Assembly (NCBI RefSeq): GCF_003254565.1
Contig: NZ_QJRI01000170.1
Location: forward strand, 62,001 to 126,000
Source: Flavobacterium nitrogenifigens
GTDB taxonomy: Bacteria; Bacteroidota; Bacteroidia; Flavobacteriales; Flavobacteriaceae
Direction of reading: 5' to 3'
DNA length: 64,000 bases
The position numbers were made by a program, and so were the translations under genes. The notes beneath the pieces are model-generated. The model worked only from the letters and a program-made list of their open reading frames with translations, made no database searches and was not told where the DNA came from. Shown one piece after another: positions 54,932 to 64,000 of this stretch. How positions within the stretch are numbered: the stretch's first letter is position 1; each line of letters begins with the position of its first letter.

Positions 54932-55396
54932 TCAGTCAAGTATGCCTTTTCCAAATATCTTCTCTATCTGGAATATATAGCTGTTCAATATCGGCGTTGA
55001 AAGGAAAAAGCGGCTCACTGCCGCAGCTTTTGCATCCAGCTTTTGATTGTCAAATGACCGTTCCAGCAGCGTCGTGTAATCCCGAAGCTGGTCTTCATCC
55101 AATATTCTGCGCAGCTCCCTTTCGGTATTCACATAGGATTTGAGCATCGGAAAATCATTGTTATTGTCCTCTTCATATCTGTCAAGACCTGCTTTTACTG
55201 CATCAAATTCACTTCTAAACAGCAGCAGAACCTCAGCCATATTAGTCCCGTAAAAGATATTGGGCACCAGTCCCGCTTTATAATTTGCATAATGCTCCTG
55301 AGAGGACATCGGATTCTCGAGATACTGTTCAAAGGTCTGGATTCGGAATATATAATCTGTTTCAAAGATGTTACGGTCTTGATAATCAATGTCCAT
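54932..55396 (-). CDS. Hypothetical protein beside the defence block
   Basis: A 154-residue acidic helical protein (MDIDYQDRNIFETDYIFRIQ). No domain recognised. It is leftward, 179 bases after the Septu-like HNH gene, so it could be part of the defence unit or independent. Confidence 0.55.
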   Translation of the reverse strand: MDIDYQDRNIFETDYIFRIQTFEQYLENPMSSQEHYANYKAGLVPNIFYGTNMAEVLLLFRSEFDAVKAGLDRYEEDNNNDFPMLKSYVNTERELRRILDEDQLRDYTTLLERSFDNQKLDAKAAAVSRFFLSTPILNSYIFQIEKIFGKGILD

Positions 55397-55575
55397 AGAG
55401 TCTGATGTTTAATGGATATATAAAAATAGCTAATTTTTCAATTGTAGTCAACTAAAATATTGTGTTCCCTTAATGTCCAATTTGACGTTTTAAATAATCT
55501 CTTAGAGTCTTGAAATTTATTGCTGAAATTTGTGAAAGCAATGCTTTTTGAGATCCTTTCTGCTAAACATTCTTG

Positions 55576-56427
55576 CTAACTTGCAATGGAACGAAAACCT
55601 CCAGAACAAAACCAATCATCTTCCGATAGGGTTCTATACATTACACTCTCCCATGAATTAAGGTTAACCTGTTCATTTGAAACGGCCTCCGCTTCCAGAT
55701 ACCTTTTAACACCTGGAGTGCCTTCAGTACTAGAAAAAATCCTTTCTAAATTGTACTTCATCCCTGATAATCGTCTTGCTGCTTGGGATGCATATAAAAT
55801 ATTTAAATTAAAACAGTCTAAGTGTGAAGCTACTCTCGCTGAAAGCAAAGCGCTCCATGTTGAATGAGGAGAAACCCTATATGTTAATGTGAGTGGCGTT
55901 GTTCTATTTACGTCAGCAATTAGCCATTTTACATTTTCAATGTCATCATAATAAGGATGCAGGGTTTCATCATTTGGACCACTCGGGCAATCTGCTAATT
56001 TGCCGGTATTGCAGTCTTTGCATGAAGGAACTAAATTGACAGGCACTACCGAAAGTCTTGGAAACTTGGTTTTTGGAAGATAATGATCTAATGTAGTGGC
56101 TTCTCCATGAGAACATAAGGGACATAACCCATTAGGTGCGGATGAAATAAGTTTGTCGTAGTACACACGTCCTTGCGGTTTGGCGACCATTTGGCCTGTA
56201 TACAATTTTTTCAATTCCTTATTTGTCACATTTCCATTAATTAACGTCTCAATTGCAATTGTGTGGATCTGTCCTTTAGTAATTTTATTATCAAATTCAT
56301 CCTCAGCTGCATTTATTAATGCCTGGCAGGCAGTAAGTCTAGCTCTAAATGCTGCATTTCCTACTGTACTGACACAGACAGGAAACACAACGGCTGCCGT
56401 TATTATTGGTTTATTTATTTTACGCAC
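55576..56427 (-). CDS. HNH nuclease, PtuB-like
   Basis: A 283-residue protein with a zinc-supported HNH nuclease: CPLC at 102-105, LDHYLPK with Asp114-His115, NLVP, then CKDCN at 136-140. The spacing is that of the HNH family found as PtuB in Septu systems. It would cut DNA when triggered by its ATPase. Its start codon directly abuts the ATPase stop codon, so the two are one operon. The N-terminal 90 residues are helical. Confidence 0.82.
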   Translation of the reverse strand: MRKINKPIITAAVVFPVCVSTVGNAAFRARLTACQALINAAEDEFDNKITKGQIHTIAIETLINGNVTNKELKKLYTGQMVAKPQGRVYYDKLISSAPNGLCPLCSHGEATTLDHYLPKTKFPRLSVVPVNLVPSCKDCNTGKLADCPSGPNDETLHPYYDDIENVKWLIADVNRTTPLTLTYRVSPHSTWSALLSARVASHLDCFNLNILYASQAARRLSGMKYNLERIFSSTEGTPGVKRYLEAEAVSNEQVNLNSWESVMYRTLSEDDWFCSGGFRSIAS

Positions 56428-57951
56428 TTATTTTTTATTTGCAATTAAAGCCATTAGAATCGATTTTGCCTCAGCTCCAAGCTGATTGCCGAATAATTCT
56501 AATACCTGTTCATAACTATAATCATTGTTTTCAACTATATCTGTCATCATCTTATAAAAACCCGAATTTGTAACTTCCAGGCCAAATACATCATTAGTCA
56601 AAACACCGACATTCTCTCCAAATGATTCTCTGGTTAAGCGGTCAGAAACCATCACATTTCCGCTTCTTCTTATTTTCCATACACAGCTTCTTGGAACTTC
56701 TTGCAGAATTACGGGTGAATGTGTAGAAATAATAGCCACCCCATTTGTTTTAATAAGCAGATCCGATACGGCACGTATGAATGCCGACAAAAGCGGCGGA
56801 TGTAGATGGGCTTCTGGCTCATCCATTAAAACAAGACTTTTCTCCTGCAGCTTTTCAACTAGCTTTGTAATTGTTAGCAGTATTATTTTATGTCCAGAAC
56901 TAAGTCTTCTAAAAGCTGTAATTATGATCTCCTTCTTAGCCTGTAAATCTTCATTCAGGATCATATCAGCGAATCCTTCCCTCTGAAAATTTGGATCTGA
57001 CTCTAAGGTTTCAATCGCTTCGATAAGTCTTGGGATCAGTCTTCTTGATCTACATACTTTTATGCTCTCAAAAAATTCTTCCGAGAGAATACCTAAATCT
57101 TTGATATCAATACCGGAATGAAATTCATTAATTTCTCGCAGACCAATGTATGAATATTTCATACCATTAATAAAATCTAGATTTTCAGGAATATCCAATT
57201 CATCAAAAACACTAAAAGAAACTGAAATCAAGTTTGCAAATGAATTCTCCTCAAGATCATACTTGTTGATTTGATTAAAATGAAATGTACCAGGTATAGA
57301 AAGAAAATCTGATGGAACCAAAAGCGAATGTATCATATTATCGATCAGGGTCGTTTTACCCGCACCATTGCGTCCAATTAAAACGTGTATGTTTGTTGGA
57401 GGCATCGATTCTGGTATTACATCAAATAAAAAATCCAAAGACTCGGTCATTGCTCTTTCTTCGGTTATAAACCTAAAACTGTATGGTGTCAATCTGGCGC
57501 CGCCTTTGGCCATTCTTCTGAACTGCCCTGTTATAGTATTAGGATGAAGATCTCTGAGAAAAGATACTTCGAAAACCTTCTCATCTTTTACCATGTTGAA
57601 AACATCTGGCTTTTTAGCAATATCATTTAATCGGTCTAGAATTAAATTCCGCAATTCATCACCAAGTTTATTGAGCTGCTCATAATATTCCTCTGAATTT
57701 CCAACAGAAAAATAATTGTCCCCAACATATTCAAAGACATCTCCAATATCATAAACCCTGTCCCGTTCTTCTTGGCCTTTAAAGCCAATTTTCAACACGC
57801 CTATATCGTGTTTTTGTGATGCATCATCAACATAAAAAATTCCAAATAAAGTATAGAAACTGTAGTCGTTCCAGTTGTCCCATACAAGACATACCTCATT
57901 TTTTGTTTCGGGATTAAATTCTCCCCAGGTATCTAAGATTCTAAAAATCAT
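56428..57951 (-). CDS. AAA/SMC-like ATPase, PtuA-like
   Basis: A 507-residue ATPase. Walker A is IGRNGAGKTTLIDN near residue 195, the signature region RRLSSGHKIILLTITKL precedes Walker B SLVLMDEPEAHLHPPLL near 375, and IISTHSPVIL follows. This is the overcoming-lysogenisation/RecF-like group used in Septu as PtuA. The N-terminal 180 residues contain no other enzyme. It senses phage infection and controls the HNH partner. The pairing of both genes makes a Septu-like system the best call. Confidence 0.85.
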   Translation of the reverse strand: MIFRILDTWGEFNPETKNEVCLVWDNWNDYSFYTLFGIFYVDDASQKHDIGVLKIGFKGQEERDRVYDIGDVFEYVGDNYFSVGNSEEYYEQLNKLGDELRNLILDRLNDIAKKPDVFNMVKDEKVFEVSFLRDLHPNTITGQFRRMAKGGARLTPYSFRFITEERAMTESLDFLFDVIPESMPPTNIHVLIGRNGAGKTTLIDNMIHSLLVPSDFLSIPGTFHFNQINKYDLEENSFANLISVSFSVFDELDIPENLDFINGMKYSYIGLREINEFHSGIDIKDLGILSEEFFESIKVCRSRRLIPRLIEAIETLESDPNFQREGFADMILNEDLQAKKEIIITAFRRLSSGHKIILLTITKLVEKLQEKSLVLMDEPEAHLHPPLLSAFIRAVSDLLIKTNGVAIISTHSPVILQEVPRSCVWKIRRSGNVMVSDRLTRESFGENVGVLTNDVFGLEVTNSGFYKMMTDIVENNDYSYEQVLELFGNQLGAEAKSILMALIANKK

Positions 57952-58014
57952 TTTATATTCTTATAATTAGTATTGAGTACTAGATTGTTTAGCTTTCTAG
58001 TTTATATGCTCTTT

Positions 58015-59106
58015 TTATTTTTCCAGATCATAGTTAATTATATCAGCTGCGGCAGTGCTGCTATTAAAGTTGTAAACTACGGCGACACTGTATCGTGCAC
58101 GCGTAATGGCAACATATAATTTAGAGCGGCTGGTATCGGCCAGTTCACTGTTACTGTCTAAGAACCATTGTATATATGGCTTGGTGGGATAAATTAAAAC
58201 CCTATCAAAGGAAAGCCCTTTGGATTCTCCAAAATTCATAACCGGATATTTATCATTTACTTTCTGCCGTCTGCTGTCTCTCAATTGAAGGGGACTATAA
58301 CGTTTTAAGTAATTTTCTAAATCTTTTTCTCTGACAAAAAAGATCCCGTCATGACCTGTTATGCTGTCATTCCCGCTTTTTACCGTTGAAAGTTTACTAT
58401 ATAGCTTATTAGATAAACTGCAGATTAAATCATTACATCTGTAATTAACTTGCAGCGAGGTCTGATCACTTTCAATTTTGATGGATTTATCCTCGAAGAA
58501 GTAATTTACAATATTGGCTTTTTTATATCTTGCATGTTTTGCAGAACTGTTGGTCGAATATGTTGCCTGTCTGGGATCTCCAACTAGAATTACTTCGGTA
58601 TCAGAACTAAAAAGCAATTTTAGAATTTCGAGATCATAACCTGCAAGGTCCTGGACCTCATCAATAAATATCTTTGGAAATATTTTTGATATTCGTTTTA
58701 TAACTGCCTGCCGGCCTATACTGTTAGAAGTACACACAAATTCAGATATCTTATCTGAATAAATTTTTACATCTTTTGTAAAGTAATAATTTTCAACATC
58801 ACTTTTAGCAACATACATTGCTGATTTTTTATTAACTAAAATAAGTCCATTGATTCGTTTTTCAAAAACAGCACCTTGAAAGGGACGCACACCATGCTGC
58901 AAAAGAAATGAAAACCATGTTTGCACCGTAATATTATCGGGAATATAATTTAGTTTCTCAATAATTTTTTTTCTGATTTCCGCTTCATTTGCCTGGGTAT
59001 AAGTTGTAATTAAAACCTTTTTTTCAGAGGTCTTTATTGCTTCTTCAATCAAATACGTCGTTTTTCCTGAACCGGCCGCGGCAATTATTAGTTTATTGTT
59101 TTCCAT
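58015..59106 (-). CDS. gajB: UvrD/PcrA-like helicase, GajB-like
   Basis: A 363-residue superfamily 1 helicase: Walker A AAAGSGKTT at about 9-17, Walker B IFIDEVQDLAGYDLE near 150, ILVGDPRQATYSTN, and motif VI LYVAITRARYSVAVVY near 331. It is shorter than most GajB proteins I know (about 490). It starts three bases after the OLD-nuclease gene on the same strand, which is the Gabija arrangement. In Gabija, GajB senses nucleotide or DNA ends and activates GajA. Confidence 0.83.
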   Translation of the reverse strand: MENNKLIIAAAGSGKTTYLIEEAIKTSEKKVLITTYTQANEAEIRKKIIEKLNYIPDNITVQTWFSFLLQHGVRPFQGAVFEKRINGLILVNKKSAMYVAKSDVENYYFTKDVKIYSDKISEFVCTSNSIGRQAVIKRISKIFPKIFIDEVQDLAGYDLEILKLLFSSDTEVILVGDPRQATYSTNSSAKHARYKKANIVNYFFEDKSIKIESDQTSLQVNYRCNDLICSLSNKLYSKLSTVKSGNDSITGHDGIFFVREKDLENYLKRYSPLQLRDSRRQKVNDKYPVMNFGESKGLSFDRVLIYPTKPYIQWFLDSNSELADTSRSKLYVAITRARYSVAVVYNFNSSTAAADIINYDLEK

Positions 59107-59109
59107 TTT

Positions 59110-60750
59110 TTACCTGATTGATTCTAAAATATATCCCGGAAATTTTATGGACCGAGCGGTGTCAAAAATTTTTAATGCACAATCCGTTTTATTGGCTCGC
59201 ATATGTCTGTGCATTTCATTAACGTCTGTAAAGGACTTTCCAAAAAGTTTATTTAATGCATTAAGTCCATTCGCTTTTAAAAACTTTGGCTCCAGTGTAT
59301 TATAATTGAAATCTTTGGTGCCAATTTTTAGTGAACCGGTATCTACCTCCGTATCAAAACAGATTTTTATGTTCTCTTTTGCATTCTCTCCGAGATAGTC
59401 TTTATATTTTTCTCCCAAAGCCTCTACGTCACCATCGTTATCTGTTACAACCCTGACTTCTTTGTCAAGCTTCTCGGCTATCTCAAGAAATCTTAGAAAT
59501 GATGTGCCGACTGAAATCACATCTATTCCTTTTTCAATCGGCAGCAGACCTCCATTTTCATTCATAAATGCTTTCTGCACCACTAATTCATCTGAATCTC
59601 CTTCAACTAATATGGCTTTTTTACAAAGTATCAGTCGCAGGGTGTCATATCCTGCAAGCTTTTCAAAAAACAATTCTGTATCTGCTGAGAGATCCTTCAG
59701 TTTGATTGTCTTTTTATTATTTAAAAATATTAAATTCTCTAATCCCAGTTTATTGGAAACAAAACTGCTGTGCGTGGAAACTAGTATCTGCTTATTTTCT
59801 CCCCCATCTTTGATATCTGAAATTAATTGGTTTAAGTTTGAATGCGACAGATGGTTTTCAGGCTCTTCAAGCAAAATTATGCTTGCTTCCTTTGCCTTTT
59901 TATGGCTTAATGCTAACTTGGTCTTAATGATGCACTGTTCCCCCTTCCCGATAAAATGAAAAGGAATATCGTCCAAATATGTCATTAAACTGCTTTCCCA
60001 TGCATTTTTAGAAGATAATTCGACAGATATTTCCACTTTCTTATGTGATATTTTTGAAGCTTCTAAAATCTTTTTATTTATTTTCTTTATAGGTTCATCT
60101 GAATTAAAAAAATCCTTCATTTTTCGATGAGACTGGGATATTTCAACAATTTCATTTGACTCGAGAAACTCTTTAATTATTCTCGATATATAAATGTCCG
60201 ATCCATTTTGAAATTTGCTGCTTGACGAGTCAATTAATGCCGATTTAACTGGAATTGTTCTTACCGTTATATTCTCATCGCGGGCAAAACTTGACCATAG
60301 AATGCTGTAATACTCAATCGGCAGAGATTTAACCCCTCCTATTTTAATTAATTCTTCGTACTCTCTTTTATACTTTTCATCGAAAGAAATTTTCAGAAAA
60401 AACCCCTTAGAATTAGATTTTTCACTATTCATATCTCCTTCAAACAGATCCAGACTATCACCCTCTAAGTAGATTTCAATTAGTATATGCGGAGGAGCAC
60501 AGCCTACACCTTTTTGAAGATCAGAAAGATATTCTTCAACAGCCTGATGATTAAAAATATACTGCGTTAGTTCAGCACTTAAATACCTGCCATTCATCAA
60601 TCCAGTCAAAGCCAAGTGGATTGCTTCAATAATTGTTGATTTACCGGCTTCATTGTCTCCAACAATTATGTTGGTGCCATTTTCAAGCAGCAGATTGAAT
60701 TCGCCTTTGAAACTCTTGAAATTTTCTATGTGAATCTTTGATATGTGCAT
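59110..60750 (-). CDS. gajA: OLD-family ATPase-TOPRIM nuclease, GajA-like
   Basis: A 546-residue protein. The ATPase part has Walker A IIVGDNEAGKSTIIEA at about 31-46, and ILLEEPENHLSHSNLNQLI with LVSTHSSFVSNK near 295-330. The C-terminal TOPRIM nuclease has AILVEGDSDELVV near 382 and VVTDNDGDVEAL near 437. This domain order and size match GajA, a sequence-specific DNA nickase held inactive by ATP. With the UvrD-like gene right after it, this is a Gabija-like anti-phage system. Confidence 0.88.
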   Translation of the reverse strand: MHISKIHIENFKSFKGEFNLLLENGTNIIVGDNEAGKSTIIEAIHLALTGLMNGRYLSAELTQYIFNHQAVEEYLSDLQKGVGCAPPHILIEIYLEGDSLDLFEGDMNSEKSNSKGFFLKISFDEKYKREYEELIKIGGVKSLPIEYYSILWSSFARDENITVRTIPVKSALIDSSSSKFQNGSDIYISRIIKEFLESNEIVEISQSHRKMKDFFNSDEPIKKINKKILEASKISHKKVEISVELSSKNAWESSLMTYLDDIPFHFIGKGEQCIIKTKLALSHKKAKEASIILLEEPENHLSHSNLNQLISDIKDGGENKQILVSTHSSFVSNKLGLENLIFLNNKKTIKLKDLSADTELFFEKLAGYDTLRLILCKKAILVEGDSDELVVQKAFMNENGGLLPIEKGIDVISVGTSFLRFLEIAEKLDKEVRVVTDNDGDVEALGEKYKDYLGENAKENIKICFDTEVDTGSLKIGTKDFNYNTLEPKFLKANGLNALNKLFGKSFTDVNEMHRHMRANKTDCALKIFDTARSIKFPGYILESIR

Positions 60751-61285
60751 ATATTTACAAGTTAATATTCATCTATCTCTATTTTAATTAGCGGTATAAA
60801 CTACAGCGCCGGTCGAATTAGCAAATATCAATATTTTCCTTCAAGTCACATTACGTAAAACCGTAATTGATGTTTTAATAGTAAGTTTCCAAAAATATTG
60901 ATTAAGGCGAATTAACGCCTAAGTATTTTTACCTGAATTAGCACGTCTTCAAATTTTCTTCATTTGGTTTCGCCCAAGGAAATTATTATATGGACAAATC
61001 GTGTTTGGAAGGCTTTAAAATCATTTGTTTGTCCATTTAAAATCAGGTTTAAAATTATTTTCATTCGAAACGGGTTAAAAGGGCAGCCAAGATAGTGCCC
61101 CCCGGACGCTGCATGCGCATAACGGCTCCGTTTCCCTCCGCCGCCCTTCGGGACTTATAGCACTCCGCATCCTCAAGCGGTCCACTTGATTCTTGCTTTC
61201 TTTTTTCCCGTTTTTTCTTTTGAAAATATTCTTTGGGAGAGGGAGAAAGAGACTTGAAAATTTTACTCACTTAAATTTTAAAATC
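60751..61285. other. Gene-free region with a GC-rich tract before ssb
   Basis: Divergent region between gajA and ssb. From about 61080 to 61190 it becomes clearly GC-rich (CCCCCGGACGCTGCATGCGC, CCGCCGCCCTTCGGGAC) in contrast to its surroundings. The GC patch could be a regulatory or replication-related segment of the element. No coding frame on either strand is convincing. Confidence 0.5.
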
Positions 61286-61675
61286 ATGGAAATCATTGGA
61301 AGACTTACAAAAGATGCCGTAGTGGCAAAAGTAAACGCAGAAAGACAGGTGGTTAATTTCTCGATCGCCGTAAACGACAGCTACAAACCTAAAAACAGTA
61401 CCGAGGTTAAAAAAATAGTGACCTATATTGACTGTTCCTACTGGCTTTCGACAGGCGTGGCGCAGTATCTTAAAAAAGGAACTGCCGTGGAGCTGTTCGG
61501 ACGAATCGGTCTGAATGTCTACATCGGAAATGATTCGCTGGCGCATGGAAGCCTGACCTTTCACACCTCTAACATCAAGATTATTGCGTTTGTCAGCGAT
61601 AATCCCTCAGCGCCTAAGCAAAATAATGCAGTTTCAAAACAGGATGAAAGAGACCCCGACGACCTGCCTTTCTAA
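61286..61675 (+). CDS. ssb: Single-stranded DNA-binding protein
   Basis: A 129-residue OB-fold protein (MEIIGRLTKDAVVAKVNAER; YLKKGTAVELFGRIGLN) with the acidic tip DPDDLPF that recruits repair proteins. It has its own copy on the element to protect transferred single strands. The ATG at 61286 was chosen because a longer frame starting at 61193 would add unlikely residues. It is 13 bases before the next gene. Confidence 0.92.
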   Translation: MEIIGRLTKDAVVAKVNAERQVVNFSIAVNDSYKPKNSTEVKKIVTYIDCSYWLSTGVAQYLKKGTAVELFGRIGLNVYIGNDSLAHGSLTFHTSNIKIIAFVSDNPSAPKQNNAVSKQDERDPDDLPF

Positions 61676-61688
61676 GGTCGGAATTTAA

Positions 61689-62078
61689 ATGTATAAGCCT
61701 AAAAAAATAATAGTTATGTACGCCTTTTCAAAATCAATATACACCGAATATCCTGTAAGCAGGGTATTTAATAAAATCATTCTCTCAGATTTAGGTTCTT
61801 ATGACGGCACTAAAAAAGAACAACTCAAATCCTTTTTGGAGGATTTGCAGAGAGTGGGATGCATCAGCGGAATGATAGGAGATTTCATCTATCACGCAGA
61901 CTGCAAAAATTTCTATATCAGACATCTTGATGATTTGGAAAATATCCGAGAAGAAATCGAGGATTCCCTCGGCGAAGCGGTGAAAAACCGCCACCGCCTG
62001 CCCCATTACACTTTTATGTGCTGGTTATGCTTCGAGGAATACTGTTTTGACATCTACAGAAGCTCTTTTGAGAAATAG
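61689..62078 (+). CDS. Hypothetical protein between ssb and the PcfK-like gene
   Basis: A 129-residue protein (MYKPKKIIVMYAFSKSIYTE), possibly starting at the internal ATG at 61716. No known domain. It is rich in charged and aromatic residues and lies in the ssb-pcfJ gene set of the element, so it probably acts in early establishment after transfer. Confidence 0.55.
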   Translation: MYKPKKIIVMYAFSKSIYTEYPVSRVFNKIILSDLGSYDGTKKEQLKSFLEDLQRVGCISGMIGDFIYHADCKNFYIRHLDDLENIREEIEDSLGEAVKNRHRLPHYTFMCWLCFEEYCFDIYRSSFEK

Positions 62079-62101
62079 CCGATAATCCTAAAACATTCCT
62101 T

Positions 62102-62512
62102 ATGAAAGGTTCAGAAAAATTCAAAAAAAGGATAGAGGATTTCTTGAAAGGGAAATCCCAGTCGGATTCCGCTTTTGCGCCTATGCTCGAAAAGGCTTCA
62201 AAGAATCTTGAGAACTGCCTTAAATACATCATCTCAGAAGTAAAGAAAACGGGCGAATGCGCCTTTGACGACAGCGAGATTTTCGATATGGCGCTAACAT
62301 ACTACACCGACGACACTATCGGAAATATCCCCGAAATCAAATGCACGGTAACTACAAATCAGCCTAAAGAGGCTGATTTGTTCTCTCCTCCCGCCCCTAT
62401 TGCAGAAAAAGCCGAACAAATAATTTCCGATGCACCCTTTCCTGCAAAAGACATTCCCTTGCAGAGGACCGCCAGACAGGCACAGACAACCCTAACGCTT
62501 TTTGAACTATGA
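62102..62512 (+). CDS. PcfK-like protein
   Basis: A 136-residue helical protein (MKGSEKFKKRIEDFLKGKSQ; AFDDSEIFDMALTYYTDDT) of the PcfK-like family carried next to PcfJ genes on conjugative elements. Role not established. It overlaps the PcfJ-like gene by four bases. Confidence 0.82.
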   Translation: MKGSEKFKKRIEDFLKGKSQSDSAFAPMLEKASKNLENCLKYIISEVKKTGECAFDDSEIFDMALTYYTDDTIGNIPEIKCTVTTNQPKEADLFSPPAPIAEKAEQIISDAPFPAKDIPLQRTARQAQTTLTLFEL

Positions 62513-63825
62513 CACCAAAAACCATCATCGAAAAACAGATTACAGCGCTGAGCGCATCCCTCGCACCTATATCTGCTGATATGACCGCTTGGGCGGAAAA
62601 TAATATTTTCCTTAAATGGGGTGTTCTCTCTCGTGGAAAATTCCATTGTTTGGACTGCTGTCACGCTTGGAAGCCCGAGTGCAGTACCCCCGAATGCCAG
62701 GACTATATCAAATGCTCGGCTTGCCGTGGAAAGCTTAAGATGCAGCCTTATAACAAAACGCATTTCAAGGAAATTGAATACTCGGCTTTTTTGGATACCG
62801 CATCAGATTTTCAGGTCGTTCGCATCATCTGCTCCCACAAGCAGATGAAGAAAGGTTTTGCGCCGACCTATTTTCACAAAGAGGTCATGCAGCATTGGAT
62901 TAATCCTAAAGGAGAAGTGCGCACCATGTCGCTGAGCTGTAACGTGTTTTCTCAGGCGTACGACCAGTGGAAATATTATTCTCCCCTTGAAATAAGACCA
63001 AAGGATTTTCAGAACTCGCCAAAGTACCGAATATCCCCTTACAGGGTTTATCCGAAACTGAAAGTTATCAGCTCTCTAAAAAGAAACGGATTCAAGACCG
63101 CTTTTCACAATATCGCACCGCAGATACTTTTTTCTGCCCTGCTGAAAGATTCACTTGCTGAAACGCTCTTGAAATCATCTCAGATTTGCATGCTGAGATA
63201 TTATCTGACTTCTAGTGAACAGCATCTCAAACAGAACTGGCAGGCGGTAAAAACCTGCCTTAAGCATGGATATGTTATTTCCGACTACAGGATTTGGGAG
63301 GATTATATTAGCCTTTTAAGATGGTTCAATAAAGACCTCAGCTGTCCGCTGTATGTCTGTCCTGAAAACCTGACCGAATCCCACGACAGGCTCGTACTCA
63401 AGAAAAGGGCTATTCAGCGCAAAAAATACCTCACTCAGATGCGCTCGGAAATACTTCAGGCGCAGAGTGTTTATGCCGAGGAGAAAAAGGAATTTTTCGG
63501 ACTTAGTTTTACTGATAAAAGCCTTACCGTCTCGGTAATCGAAAATGTGCAGGAATTTATGGAAGAGGGCGACAACCTCAGCCACTGCGTGTTTACCAAC
63601 GAGTACTACAAGAAAAAAAATTCCCTTATACTATCGGCTAAAGTGGATAACTGCTCTGTTGAAACTATTGAGCTATCTCTTAAATATATGGAAATCATCC
63701 AGTGCAGGGGATTGAAAAATAATGCATCAAAACATCATCAGCAGATTTTACGGCTTATGAACCGAAATCTATGCCAGATCAAGGCTCGTATGAAGAAAAA
63801 GGCAAAGACAGCCAAAGAAATTTAA
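62509..63825 (+). CDS. PcfJ-like protein
   Basis: A 438-residue protein. An N-terminal zinc-ribbon-like part with Cys pairs (FHCLDCCHAWKPECSTPECQ; YIKCSACRGK) is followed by the PcfJ domain with its late motif EFMEEGDNLSHCVFTNEYYK. The family is common on conjugative elements and has no certain activity. It ends at a strong terminator. Confidence 0.86.
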   Translation: MTPKTIIEKQITALSASLAPISADMTAWAENNIFLKWGVLSRGKFHCLDCCHAWKPECSTPECQDYIKCSACRGKLKMQPYNKTHFKEIEYSAFLDTASDFQVVRIICSHKQMKKGFAPTYFHKEVMQHWINPKGEVRTMSLSCNVFSQAYDQWKYYSPLEIRPKDFQNSPKYRISPYRVYPKLKVISSLKRNGFKTAFHNIAPQILFSALLKDSLAETLLKSSQICMLRYYLTSSEQHLKQNWQAVKTCLKHGYVISDYRIWEDYISLLRWFNKDLSCPLYVCPENLTESHDRLVLKKRAIQRKKYLTQMRSEILQAQSVYAEEKKEFFGLSFTDKSLTVSVIENVQEFMEEGDNLSHCVFTNEYYKKKNSLILSAKVDNCSVETIELSLKYMEIIQCRGLKNNASKHHQQILRLMNRNLCQIKARMKKKAKTAKEI

Positions 63826-63851
63826 AGCCGGACCTATTCCGGCTTTTTTCC
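63824..63851 (+). terminator. Rho-independent terminator after the PcfJ-like gene
   Basis: AAAGCCGG pairs with CCGGCTTT around a short ACCTATT loop and is followed by a T run, overlapping the stop codon of the gene. Confidence 0.87.
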
Positions 63852-63977
63852 GGCGGAGCAGACACTAAAAGGGCGGGCAGCCTTTCTCAGGGACAAAGCG
63901 TGATAGGTTTGGATTGAATACCATCACAAATTTCGGGCACAGCACGCGGTTCACCTGCAAAAAATTCCCACATAAAT

Positions 63978-63994
63978 GCGAAGCTCCGCTTCGC
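63978..63994. other. Small palindromic hairpin at the window edge
   Basis: GCGAAGC-TCC-GCTTCGC followed by TTTATT. It could be a terminator or part of a repeat; the window ends here. Confidence 0.45.
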
Positions 63995-64000
63995 TTTATT

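Noticed and set aside
61061..61270. 69-codon leftward frame before ssb
   Set aside because: It arises from the GC-rich tract and has no protein-like features.
1..64000. tRNA, rRNA and integrase genes
   Set aside because: I looked for tRNA-like T-loop sequences, rRNA segments and tyrosine-recombinase motifs and saw none; the integrase is probably beyond the right edge.

Overview
The window is a stretch of a Bacteroidota genome, most likely Flavobacterium or a close relative. The evidence is the AT-rich intergenic DNA, promoters of the TAnnTTTG type instead of a normal -10 box, a SusC/SusD pair, a Bacteroidetes-type conjugation operon (TraE to TraN), a RAYT with REP palindromes, and a short lysine-rich histone H1-like gene. 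Most of it looks like one large integrative and conjugative element (ICE). Its left boundary probably lies near 3.7 kb and its right end is outside the window. No integrase gene, tRNA, rRNA or CRISPR array was seen.

Layout. 1-3.65 kb is chromosomal: the N-terminal part of phosphate acetyltransferase, a CorA transporter, and a RAYT with three REP palindromes. 3.8-10.3 kb is very AT-rich and carries defence-type genes: a Schlafen AlbA_2 protein with a caspase-like peptidase, then a complete retron (structured ncRNA, a 72-aa protein, an XRE-type HTH protein, reverse transcriptase), then a PD-(D/E)XK nuclease. 10.5-22.1 kb is the transfer operon, read leftward: traE, traF, a small C5-methyltransferase-like gene, traG, three tandem traI-like paralogues, traJ, traK, traL, traM, traN, a DUF3945-like gene and a winged-helix-like gene. 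22.2-25.9 kb holds a leftward regulatory operon (lipoprotein, small membrane protein, AraC regulator, large helical protein).

26-39.5 kb is cargo: a TPR/AraC regulator, a histone H1-like gene, a trypsin-like protease, an XRE regulator, a rod-shaped candidate ncRNA, then SusC, SusD and an S9 peptidase facing a DUF6520-like cysteine peptide and a MauE-type membrane protein. 39.6-43.8 kb is the mobilisation module (candidate oriT, accessory protein, relaxase, coupling protein). 43.9-54.8 kb is a DNA repair and mutagenesis block: DUF1810, a response regulator, a Y-family polymerase, a DnaE-type polymerase, an SRAP protein and a LigD without the phosphoesterase domain, interleaved with small genes. 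54.9-60.8 kb holds two back-to-back defence systems, a Septu-like ATPase/HNH pair and a Gabija-like OLD nuclease/UvrD helicase pair. 61.3-63.8 kb has ssb, PcfK-like and PcfJ-like genes.

Together the element appears to encode its own transfer, its own repair and translesion synthesis, and several anti-phage modules. The most interesting part is the retron. Its ncRNA is closed by a perfect 12-bp a1/a2 repeat, and its msd region contains about six tandem copies of a roughly 16-nt near-palindromic unit. Second are the caspase/AlbA pair and the MauE/DUF6520/S9/SusCD cluster.
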